In this document: in pieces, positions 53,966-61,677 of the stretch
Layout of the letters: every line of letters begins with the position of its first letter
Position numbering within the stretch: position 1 is the first letter of the stretch
Source: Oscillospiraceae bacterium
GTDB lineage: Bacteria; Bacillota_A; Clostridia; Oscillospirales; Oscillospiraceae
Assembly (NCBI GenBank): GCA_015067895.1
Contig: SVLP01000007.1
Span: 25,732 to 89,731, forward strand
Direction of reading: 5' to 3'
DNA: 64,000 nt
The notes under the pieces: generated by a model
What the model saw: the letters and a program-made list of their open reading frames with translations, nothing else
What the model was told of the DNA's origin: nothing
The model's database searches: none
Translations under genes and position numbers: made by a program

Positions 53966-55189
53966 GATAAGTCCCACCGCCACGTCGTTTACGTTCGTCC
54001 CCGTGGGGCCGGTGAAGATCAGGCCGTCCACGGCCTTCAGGGCATGGTAGGCATCGTTGTTTTTCAGGACTTCCGACAGCCGCAGCCCCTTTTCCTCCAG
54101 CTGCGCCAGAGTGTCCCCGTCGGCATAGCCGCCCGCCGCGTCGGTGGGGCCGTCGGTGCCGTCGGAGCCGACGCTGATGACGCAGGCGTTCAGGCCCGCC
54201 AGGCCCTCGGCGGCACCCAGGGCCAGCTCCTGGTTCCGTCCGCCCTTTCCCCTGCCCGTCAGATGCACCACCGTCTCGCCGCCCGCCAGGAAGGCCAGCT
54301 TCTTCCCGCTCCCCGCGTGGCTGCGCAGGATGGACGCCAGAAACCGCCCCGCCTCCCGGGCCTCGCAGGAGAGCATGTCGGTCAGAAATACCGTCTCATA
54401 GCCAAGCGCGCGGCATTCCCTTTCCGCAGCGGCGCAGAGCTGGCGGACGCTGCCGATGACCTGGGTGTGGACATTGGACAATTCCTTGGGCGTTTCCGTG
54501 TTCAGGCATTCCCACGCCCGGTCACCCAGCCGCAGGCCGCAGCTTTTTGCGATCTCCACCGCCTCGGTGCAGGTGGAGCTGTCCGCCGCCGCCGGGCCCG
54601 ATGCGATCATGTCCAGAGGATCCCCCAAAATATCCGACAGCACCACCGCCTCCACTCTGGCAGGGGCGCACCACTTTGCGAATTTTCCGCCCTTGACGGC
54701 GGAGAGCCGCTTGCGGATGGTGTTGATCTTCACGATATCCGCGCCGCAGGCCAGGAGCTGATTCGTGATATCCTGCAATTCCTCCCCGGGGATCAGGGGC
54801 TTTTCGAAAAGGGCACTGCCGCCGCCGGAGAGCAAAAACAGTACCGTATCCGTCTCACACAAGTCCTTCGTCAGCTCCAGAACCAGCTCCGTGCCCCGGA
54901 AGCTGTTCCCATCGGGAACCGGATGGCCCGCTTCGACGCAGGTGATCCCCTCGATGGGCCCCGGCACATGGCCGTACTTGGTCACCACCACACCGCCGGA
55001 AATGGGCGCCTTCAAAACATCCACCGCCGCCCGGCACATCTGCCAGGCCGCCTTTCCCGCCGCAATGACGAAGACCCGTCCGGGGAAGGTCATTCCCTCC
55101 AAGGCCCGCTCCACCGCCCGGTCGGGCAGCACCGAGGCGATGGCAGAGCGGACGATCTGCTCCACATCAGAGCGCAAGTTCCTGTTCAT
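53957..55189 (-). CDS. Glycerate 2-kinase (MOFRL family)
   Basis: A 410-residue type II glycerate kinase that phosphorylates D-glycerate to 2-phosphoglycerate. Visible motifs are IAAGKAAWQM, LLSGGGSALFE near residue 120, INTIRKRLSAVKGGK, SDILGDPLDMIASGP, and the C-terminal MOFRL part with GGETVV, GRNQELAL and GSDGTDGPTDAAGG. ATG at 55189 follows GAGGAGGG; an upstream in-frame ATG at 55255 lacks a site. It stands alone on its strand. Confidence 0.94.
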   Translation of the reverse strand: MNRNLRSDVEQIVRSAIASVLPDRAVERALEGMTFPGRVFVIAAGKAAWQMCRAAVDVLKAPISGGVVVTKYGHVPGPIEGITCVEAGHPVPDGNSFRGTELVLELTKDLCETDTVLFLLSGGGSALFEKPLIPGEELQDITNQLLACGADIVKINTIRKRLSAVKGGKFAKWCAPARVEAVVLSDILGDPLDMIASGPAAADSSTCTEAVEIAKSCGLRLGDRAWECLNTETPKELSNVHTQVIGSVRQLCAAAERECRALGYETVFLTDMLSCEAREAGRFLASILRSHAGSGKKLAFLAGGETVVHLTGRGKGGRNQELALGAAEGLAGLNACVISVGSDGTDGPTDAAGGYADGDTLAQLEEKGLRLSEVLKNNDAYHALKAVDGLIFTGPTGTNVNDVAVGLIQC

Positions 55190-55288
55190 ATAGAGCCCTC
55201 CTCTTCTGTTTTCCCCATTATTGCCGAAAATAAACGAAAAGTCAACCGGATTCATCCAATTTATCGTGCAAATCGCGCAAATCAGTGG

Positions 55289-55318
55289 TTGTAAATCGGT
55301 ACGCCCCTATGCTACAAT
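55289..55318 (+). promoter_or_regulatory. Promoter of the YdcF/discoidin gene
   Basis: TTGTAA (55289-55294) and TACAAT (55313-55318) with an 18-bp spacer. Confidence 0.65.
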
Positions 55319-55360
55319 ACAATTGCGGAAAACCCAATGAAACAAAAAGGAGATGCAACC

Positions 55361-57937
55361 ATGAAAAGAACCCCGAAGAAGTGGCTCTCGATGCTCCTGG
55401 CCCTGGTGATGATCCTGGGACTGGCAGTTGCCCCCGTCCGGGCGGCAGAGAGCGCCAAAGAATGCATCGCGGATCTGATCGGCTACTACAAGCAGTATCA
55501 GGAAGCCGCCGAGACCGACATCCAGCGCACCCTGGAGGAGCTGGCCCTGATCGATGCAGAGCAGGCCGAGGCCTGGGAGCAGATCATGGCCTACTGGAGC
55601 CATGTGAACACCGACATGGTGGTCAACATCGGCACCGTCCCCGAGGGTCTGCCCGAGGATGCCTCCGTGGCCATCGTCATCCTGGGCTTCGCCCTGAACG
55701 CCGACGGCACCATGAAGGACGAGCTCATCGGCAGACTCCAGACCGGCCTCGCCATTGCCGAAGCTTACCCCGAGTCCTACGTGGTGGTCACCGGCGGCGG
55801 CACCGCTGCCAACAACCCCAACGTGACCGAGGGCGGTCTGATGGGCGATTGGCTGCTGGAGCAGGGTCTCAGTGAAGACCGTCTGATCGTCGAGAACAAG
55901 GCTCCCAACACCGTGGGCAATGCCGAGAACACCTACAAGATCCTCTCCGAGGAGTACCCCGAGGTCAAGTCTCTTGTCATGGTCACCAGCGACTACCATG
56001 TGCCCAGAGGCTGCATCCTCTTCTATTCCAAGTGCCTGCTGGCCGCCTATGCCTCCGGCGGCGAGCCCCTGGAGATGATCTCCAACGCAGGCTTCTACAC
56101 CGGCTCCAACGGCTACGAGTCCATCTCCCTGCAGGCCAGCGGTGTCGCCTCCGTGGCAGGCGTCAGTGCCAGCTCCAACCTCGCCTTGAGCAAGCTAGTC
56201 ACCCTGACCGTTTCCTACTATGGCGAGCTGACCGTCACCGCAGGCTACGACACCGACTACAGCCGCGATGTCACCGCCAAGGCCGTCGTCTCCGGCTACG
56301 ATCCCGCCCTGGGTGCCGAGCAGACCGTCACCGTCAGCTACACCGAGAACGGCCTGACCCTGGAGGGCACCTTCGATCTGTCCGAGGGTGAGACAATTTT
56401 CTTCTCCACCGCCCATCTGGAGGCTCTGATCGCCCAGGCCGAGGCCATCTCCCCCGCCGCCTACACCCGGGAATCCTACGCCGCGATGCTCGCTGCCCTG
56501 GAGCATGCCAAAACCCTGCTGGAGCAGGGCGATGCCACCCTGGACGAGATCAATGCCGCCTACGACGCCCTCCGCGCGGCCATCGCCAACCTGAAGACCC
56601 TGGTCAACATCGCCTACAAGCTGCCCGTCACCGCCAACTGCAACGAAAACAACGCCTACAAGGTCAACGACGGCACCATCTCCACCTCCAACTACTGGGC
56701 CAGCACCAACAGCGCCGGCAACGTTCCCGCCAATGAGGCCGAGCTGATCCTCGATCTGGACGGCGTCCACGACCTGGAGGCCATCCGGGTCTACCCCTAC
56801 TGGGGCGGCCAGCGCATCTACAAGTATGCGCTCTTCGGCTCCATCGACGGCGAGAACTGGGAGAAGATCGCAGAAAACGTCTCCGACGACTTCATCACCG
56901 ACCAGGGCATCACCCACGAGGTGGATGCCACCGCCGCCTACATCAAGCTGGTGGGCATCGAGACCTATGTGGAGGGCCGCAGCGACATCAACAACATCCA
57001 CATCATCGAGCTGCAGGTCTTCGGCACGGAGTCCGACAACATCGCCCTGTACAAGCCCGTCTTCTCCAGCGGCTCCGACCAGAGTGCGTCCTCCTCCTCC
57101 GGCGCGGTGGAGACCAGGGTCAACGACGGCGACCGCACCACCTACTGGGATGCGGGCAAGTACGCCAACCAGCCCTGGATCATCGTTGACCTGGAGGGCG
57201 AGTACCTGCTCGACGAGCTGAACATCATCACCTACTGGATGCGCACCGACAAGCGCTACTACCACTACGACCTCTACGCCACCACCGACGGCGAAAGCTG
57301 GACGAAGATCGCCTCCAAGGACTGGGATACCCCCGAGACCGTCCTGGGTGAGACCTTCGACCTGCGGGGCCAGAACGTCCGCGCCACCCAGCTGAAGCTG
57401 GTGGGCCTCTACGATTCCGCCAACTCCTCCTTCCATGTCAACGAGATCCGGGCCTACGGCACCGAGGTGCTGCCCGAGCCCGAGCCTGTGCTGATCGCAG
57501 AGGGCTGGAGCGGCTACACCACCTGGAGGCTTACCGACGACGGCGTCCTGACCGTCTCCCCCACCGAGGAGCATTTGAACGGCAAGTGCAACATGGCCAA
57601 CTATCATAAGATCAATGGTGTCCTGACCCTGCCCTGGGGCGAGTACGCTGATCTGATCGAGACCGTCGTCATTGAGGAGGGCGTCCACGCTGTGGGCCAG
57701 ATGGCCTTCTACGAGCTCCCCAACCTGACCACCGTTTTCCTGCCCGAGTCCATCGAGGAAGTCCGCAACTACGCCTTCAAGAACGTCACCAGCCTGACTG
57801 CCATCAACCTGACCGCCGCCGAGTACATCCGCGAGGGTGCCTTCTACGGCTGCACCGGTCTGGAGAACGTGGAGCTGGCCGAGGGCACCGACGTTGAGGA
57901 CTGGGCCTTCTCCAAGGTTCCCGGCTGGAATCCGTAA
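55361..57937 (+). CDS. Secreted YdcF-domain protein with FIVAR, discoidin and BspA-like modules
   Basis: An 858-residue exported protein. Order: signal peptide (about 1-28); a YdcF/SanA (DUF218) domain at about 95-240 with VAIVILGFALNADG, VTGGGTAANN, ENTYKIL and TSDYHVPRG; a FIVAR-type three-helix segment near 355-420 (AAYDALRAAIANL); two F5/8-type C (discoidin) sugar-binding modules (about 425-560 and 565-705); and the shared GWSGYTTW module (about 712-858). DUF218 proteins act at the envelope; here that domain is outside the membrane and joined to glycan-binding parts. AAAAGGAG precedes ATG at 55361. Confidence 0.88.
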   Translation: MKRTPKKWLSMLLALVMILGLAVAPVRAAESAKECIADLIGYYKQYQEAAETDIQRTLEELALIDAEQAEAWEQIMAYWSHVNTDMVVNIGTVPEGLPEDASVAIVILGFALNADGTMKDELIGRLQTGLAIAEAYPESYVVVTGGGTAANNPNVTEGGLMGDWLLEQGLSEDRLIVENKAPNTVGNAENTYKILSEEYPEVKSLVMVTSDYHVPRGCILFYSKCLLAAYASGGEPLEMISNAGFYTGSNGYESISLQASGVASVAGVSASSNLALSKLVTLTVSYYGELTVTAGYDTDYSRDVTAKAVVSGYDPALGAEQTVTVSYTENGLTLEGTFDLSEGETIFFSTAHLEALIAQAEAISPAAYTRESYAAMLAALEHAKTLLEQGDATLDEINAAYDALRAAIANLKTLVNIAYKLPVTANCNENNAYKVNDGTISTSNYWASTNSAGNVPANEAELILDLDGVHDLEAIRVYPYWGGQRIYKYALFGSIDGENWEKIAENVSDDFITDQGITHEVDATAAYIKLVGIETYVEGRSDINNIHIIELQVFGTESDNIALYKPVFSSGSDQSASSSSGAVETRVNDGDRTTYWDAGKYANQPWIIVDLEGEYLLDELNIITYWMRTDKRYYHYDLYATTDGESWTKIASKDWDTPETVLGETFDLRGQNVRATQLKLVGLYDSANSSFHVNEIRAYGTEVLPEPEPVLIAEGWSGYTTWRLTDDGVLTVSPTEEHLNGKCNMANYHKINGVLTLPWGEYADLIETVVIEEGVHAVGQMAFYELPNLTTVFLPESIEEVRNYAFKNVTSLTAINLTAAEYIREGAFYGCTGLENVELAEGTDVEDWAFSKVPGWNP

Positions 57938-58050
57938 GTGCTGCGTGCAGAGTGCTGAATTGAATCACTAAAAAACGGCCGATCCCGGTAACATGGGATC
58001 GGTCGTTTTCCTTTCACTCAGCCTTCAGCACTCAGCCTTCAGCACTTATC
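57935..58050. repeat. AGTGCTGA repeats, junction 4
   Basis: Starts within the stop codon (TAAGTGCTG) of the YdcF/discoidin gene. The inverted units (CAGCCTTCAGCACT, twice) end at the stop of the convergent TIM-barrel gene. The enclosed terminator is the same as at junction 1. Confidence 0.82.
57968..58010. terminator. Bidirectional terminator, copy of the 37.6-kb hairpin
   Basis: AAAACGGCCGATCCC/GGGATCGGTCGTTTT, including the loop GGTAACAT seen at 37609-37651. Confidence 0.93.
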
Positions 58051-58972
58051 TGTTCACAGAGCCTGCCATTCTCCGATAGGTATGCCGGATGCCCCGAATG
58101 ACCACGGAATAGGCGGTGATGTTCTCGGGCAGGGCCATGCCGCCGTAGCCCGCATCGCCCAGGTGGTGGATGTCGGTGCCGGTCATCTTGGCCATCAGGG
58201 CGATCTGGCGGATGGTGGCGACGTCCGCGCCCTCCTGGCTGGTGCCGATGGCGGTGATGGTCAGGCAGCCCAGGGAGTGGGCATAGATGACCAGCTCCCG
58301 GATCAGCTCCACGGTGATGCCGGGGACAGTACCGGGAGCGGGCATCAGGATGATATCCGCACCGGCCTCGGCGAAGGCCTTCACATCGGCCTTGGTGATG
58401 ATCTTCTCTGCGCCCTCGCTGAGGATGCCGGCGGCATGCATCTTGCCCGCAGCCAGCACCAGCCGGTCGCCCAGCTCCTTCTTGTAAAGCCGCAGGGTCT
58501 GCTCGATGGCCTCGTTGGTGACGCCCACGCCGGGGTTGCCGGTGAGCAGGATGAAGTTGACACCCATATCCGCCGCCCGCCTGGCGTTGGCCAGGGTGGC
58601 CTTCCGGCCTGCGGTCATGGCCCACATGTTCTCCTCGGGATCCTCGCTGGAGAGCACCTGCTCCACAGGCTCCAGGTTGATGCCGATGGGACGGCCCGTC
58701 AGCTTTTTCAGCATCCGCACCCGCTCCATGGGCTCGCACTTGGGCAGGGCGTTGATGATGGGATCGTTGCAGTCGAACATGTTCAGCAGCAGCAGGTCTG
58801 CGCCCATGGCGGCGGCGAACTCCGCGTTGGTCACGTCGCCCAGCATGGGCTGCAGCGCGCCAACGGTCTCACAGCAGACGGTGCGGCCCTCGCATCCGGC
58901 GATGGAATCCAGAAGATCCTGGCGGGTCATATTCAGAAAATCGGAACAGCGGCAGTCGATGATACGTCTCAT
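58046..58972 (-). CDS. TIM-barrel protein of unknown function (DUF7916-like)
   Basis: A 308-residue soluble protein that looks like a (beta/alpha)8 barrel: NFILLTGNPGVGVTNEAI near the middle, IILMPAPGTVPGI and LTITAIGTSQEGAD later. It shows a DLLLLNMFDCNDP segment and two early Cys (RCSDF, GCEGRTVCC). Similar proteins in Firmicutes often lie beside PTS genes; here a glucose-type PTS follows on the other strand. I cannot assign a reaction, and the family name is from memory. ATG at 58972 follows GGAGGAC, and a TATACT -10 lies at 58994-58999. Confidence 0.72.
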   Translation of the reverse strand: MRRIIDCRCSDFLNMTRQDLLDSIAGCEGRTVCCETVGALQPMLGDVTNAEFAAAMGADLLLLNMFDCNDPIINALPKCEPMERVRMLKKLTGRPIGINLEPVEQVLSSEDPEENMWAMTAGRKATLANARRAADMGVNFILLTGNPGVGVTNEAIEQTLRLYKKELGDRLVLAAGKMHAAGILSEGAEKIITKADVKAFAEAGADIILMPAPGTVPGITVELIRELVIYAHSLGCLTITAIGTSQEGADVATIRQIALMAKMTGTDIHHLGDAGYGGMALPENITAYSVVIRGIRHTYRRMAGSVNR

Positions 58973-59127
58973 AAATCAGTCCTCCATAAATATAGTATAC
59001 CACGCAGCGGGAGCGGACAATCAGCTCCCCTTCCAAAAAATGTATGGGTGTCGAGAAAAATTGTCAATTGACGCTTTGACTAAAAATTTGCATTCAGGCA
59101 TAGACGGTATGCCGAATTTACGGATTA

Positions 59128-59170
59128 TGGAAACGGTTTTGTTGACAAACTGTGAACGAACAGGTATTCT
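59128..59170 (+). promoter_or_regulatory. PTS operon promoter with cre-like site
   Basis: TTGACA (59142-59147) and TATTCT (59165-59170) with a 17-bp spacer. TGGAAACGGTTTTG (59128-59141) directly before the -35 is a partial match to cre. The 170-nt leader that follows shows no recognised antiterminator site. Confidence 0.7.
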
Positions 59171-59345
59171 TATAGTAAGTATGAAGGTCTAAAAGGAAGC
59201 ATATGGAAATCGGTGGGGCACCAAATCTGCAAAATAGCGGAATATTTTGTGGAATTGGAGCCTTTTTTATCGGAGAGGGCCATTTTTTGCTTCTGGATCT
59301 GCATACTGGCACACTGTATTTATAATCGGAAAGGAAGTCATCACT

Positions 59346-59852
59346 ATGGGATTCTTCAGCAAACTGTTTGGTAAGTCCGAGAAGGCCCCCGCCTTCGATG
59401 GCAACAAGCTCTACGCTCCCCTGAACGGCAAGGCCGTTCCCGTCACCGAGGTTCCCGACCCCACCTTCGCTGAGGGTCTGCTGGGCAACGGTATCGCCAT
59501 CATCCCCACCGACGGCAAGGTCTACTCCCCCGTTGACGGCACCGTCGAGACCATGTTCGACACCGGCCACGCTGTGGCTCTGACCTCCACCACCGGCGTT
59601 GAGATCCTGATCCACGTTGGTCTGGAGACCGTCGGTCTGAACGGCGCCCCCTTCACCGTCAAGTGCAAGAACGGCGACACCGTCAAGAAGGGCCAGCTGC
59701 TGCTCGAGGCTGATCTGGACGCCATCAAGGCTGCCGGTCTGCCCATCATCACCCCCGTCCTGGTCTGCAACACCGACGACTACCCCACCTTCGAGACCGT
59801 CACCGGTAAGGACGTCACCAACGACGACGTGGTCATCTCCGTCGCCAAGTAA
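59346..59852 (+). CDS. PTS EIIA component, glucose type
   Basis: A 168-residue EIIA-Glc domain protein. It starts with a short amphipathic MGFFSKLFGKS helix, then LYAPLNGKAVPV, and carries the phosphorylated His in GVEILIHVGLETV; the other active-site His is in DTGHAVAL. It passes phosphate from HPr to the EIIB domain of the next gene product. AAAGGAAG precedes ATG at 59346. The transporter gene follows 85 bp downstream. Confidence 0.95.
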   Translation: MGFFSKLFGKSEKAPAFDGNKLYAPLNGKAVPVTEVPDPTFAEGLLGNGIAIIPTDGKVYSPVDGTVETMFDTGHAVALTSTTGVEILIHVGLETVGLNGAPFTVKCKNGDTVKKGQLLLEADLDAIKAAGLPIITPVLVCNTDDYPTFETVTGKDVTNDDVVISVAK

Positions 59853-59937
59853 TCACCCCTGTTTTAGGCCCCATTGACCGTCGTGGGCCGGCGGTCTTTA
59901 ATAAAGGCAAAAGAGAATTATAGGAGGAAAATATTCT

Positions 59938-61446
59938 ATGATGAAACATCTTCAGAAGCTGGGCAGCGCCCTGATGCTGCCTGTTGCTACCCTGCCCATC
60001 TGTGGTATCCTGATGGGTCTGGGCTACCTGCTCTGCCCCGCCTACATGATGGGCGGTGACTGGGCTGCCAGCCTGGGCTACGCTACTTCCGGTCTGGCTT
60101 ACTCCGTTGGCTTCTTCCTGATCAAGGCCGGCGGCGCTCTGATCGACAACATGGCCATCCTGTTCGCCATCGGTACTGCCGTTGGTCTGGCTAAGGAGAA
60201 CAATGGTACCGCCGGTCTGGCCGGTCTGGTCTCCTGGCTGATGATCACCAACCTGATCGGCGCTGCCGGTTCCATCGTTCCTCAGCTGGCCGCCATCGGC
60301 AACTGGGGCCTGGCCTACAGCAAGATCGCCAACCCCTTCACCGGCATCCTGTCCGGTGTCATCGGTGCTGTTGCTTACAACAAGTACAAGGACACCAAGC
60401 TGCCCGACTTCCTGGCTTTCTTCTCCGGCAAGCGTTTCGTTTCCATCATCACCGCTCTGATCTCCATCGTTGTTTCCGTGGCCCTGCTGTTCGTCTGGCC
60501 CGTGATCTTCGGTGCTCTGGTTGCTGTTGGTCAGGCCATCGTTAAGATGGATGCCATCGGCGCTGGTATCTACGCTTTCCTGAACCGTCTGCTGATTCCC
60601 GTCGGCCTGCACCACGCTCTGAACAACGTGTTCTGGTTCGACACCATCGGCCTGGGCGACCTGTCTGCTTACTGGTCCGGCCTGACCCAGGGCGGCACCA
60701 TGGCCAACGGCACCGAGATCACCTGGTCCGTCGGTATGTACATGGCTGGCTTCTTCCCCTGCATGATGTTCGGTATCCCCGGCGCTGCTCTGGCTATGAT
60801 CCAGACCGCTAAGGACAACAAGCGCAAGGCTACCATCGGTATCGTTGGCGCCGCTGCTCTGTCCGCCTTCATCTGCGGCGTTACCGAGCCCTTCGAGTTC
60901 GCCTTCATGTTCCTGGCCTTCCCCCTGTACATCGTCTACGCTGCTCTGTACGGCGTGTTCACCACCATCACCGTCGCTCTGGGCTTCCGCGCTGGCTTCT
61001 GCTTCTCCGCCGGTGCTACTGACCTGCTGTTCGGCGCTGCTCTGCCCGCTGCCAACAACTACTGGGTCATCGTTCCCATGGGCATCGCTGCCTTCATCGT
61101 GTTCTACGTTGTGTTCCGCTTCGCCATCACCAAGTTCGACCTGAAGACCCCCGGCCGTGAGGACGACGGCGAGGCCGAGCTGAAGATCGAGCTGGCCAAC
61201 AACGACTTCACCGCCATGGCTGCCATCATCCTGGAAGGCGTGGGCGGCAAGGAGAACGTCACCTCCATCGACAACTGCATCACCCGTCTGAGACTGGAAG
61301 TCAAGGATCGTCTGCTGGTTGACGAGAAGGTCATCAAGTCCTCCGGCGCTGCTGGCGTCATCCGTCCCGGCAAGACCTCTGTCCAGGTCATCATCGGACC
61401 CAAGGTTCAGTTCGTGGCCGACGAGTTCAAGAAGCTGTGCAAGTAA
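59938..61446 (+). CDS. PTS EIICB component, glucose/N-acetylglucosamine family
   Basis: A 502-residue membrane transporter. The EIIC domain (1-395) has MLPVATLPICGILMGLG, GTAVGLAKENNGTAGLA, PVGLHHALNNVFWF and the GVTEPFEFAFMF signature. The EIIB domain (about 425-502) has the phosphorylated Cys in SIDNCITRLRLEV. It takes up and phosphorylates a hexose. GLHHALNNVFWF is close to the GlcNAc branch, so the choice between glucose and GlcNAc stays open. AGGAGG precedes the double ATG. Confidence 0.94.
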   Translation: MMKHLQKLGSALMLPVATLPICGILMGLGYLLCPAYMMGGDWAASLGYATSGLAYSVGFFLIKAGGALIDNMAILFAIGTAVGLAKENNGTAGLAGLVSWLMITNLIGAAGSIVPQLAAIGNWGLAYSKIANPFTGILSGVIGAVAYNKYKDTKLPDFLAFFSGKRFVSIITALISIVVSVALLFVWPVIFGALVAVGQAIVKMDAIGAGIYAFLNRLLIPVGLHHALNNVFWFDTIGLGDLSAYWSGLTQGGTMANGTEITWSVGMYMAGFFPCMMFGIPGAALAMIQTAKDNKRKATIGIVGAAALSAFICGVTEPFEFAFMFLAFPLYIVYAALYGVFTTITVALGFRAGFCFSAGATDLLFGAALPAANNYWVIVPMGIAAFIVFYVVFRFAITKFDLKTPGREDDGEAELKIELANNDFTAMAAIILEGVGGKENVTSIDNCITRLRLEVKDRLLVDEKVIKSSGAAGVIRPGKTSVQVIIGPKVQFVADEFKKLCK

Positions 61447-61486
61447 TTCCCGCCTGATGCTGCGGCCCACGCAGTAACATACGGTT

Positions 61487-61518
61487 CCGCCCCGGAAGAA
61501 ATTCCGGGGCGGTTTTTT
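61487..61518 (+). terminator. Terminator of the PTS operon
   Basis: CCGCCCCGGAA pairs with TTCCGGGGCGG across GAAA, followed by TTTTTT. Confidence 0.97.
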
Positions 61519-61581
61519 GTCACCTCCCACAATATCACGTGTTATCGGAACAAAGTTTTAGCAATTTCTCCTAAAATTGTA

Positions 61582-61610
61582 TTGCATCAAAGACTTGTTC
61601 CATGTATAAT
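61582..61610 (+). promoter_or_regulatory. Promoter of the GH3 gene
   Basis: TTGCAT (61582-61587) and TATAAT (61605-61610) with a 17-bp spacer. Confidence 0.82.
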
Positions 61611-61677
61611 TGGGATGGGGTAATGGTCTGCCGTGCACCATAAGTCACGGCGCAAATTTTTTATGGAGGAAAAACAA

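Noticed and set aside
57487..57937. Sortase (LPxTG) or S-layer anchoring of the secreted proteins
   Set aside because: None of the three C-termini has LPxTG, a terminal hydrophobic helix with basic tail, or SLH repeats.
37570..58050. Short regular repeats as CRISPR remnants
   Set aside because: Units are 7-8 bp, without spacers, arranged as inverted sets around terminators, and no cas gene is present.
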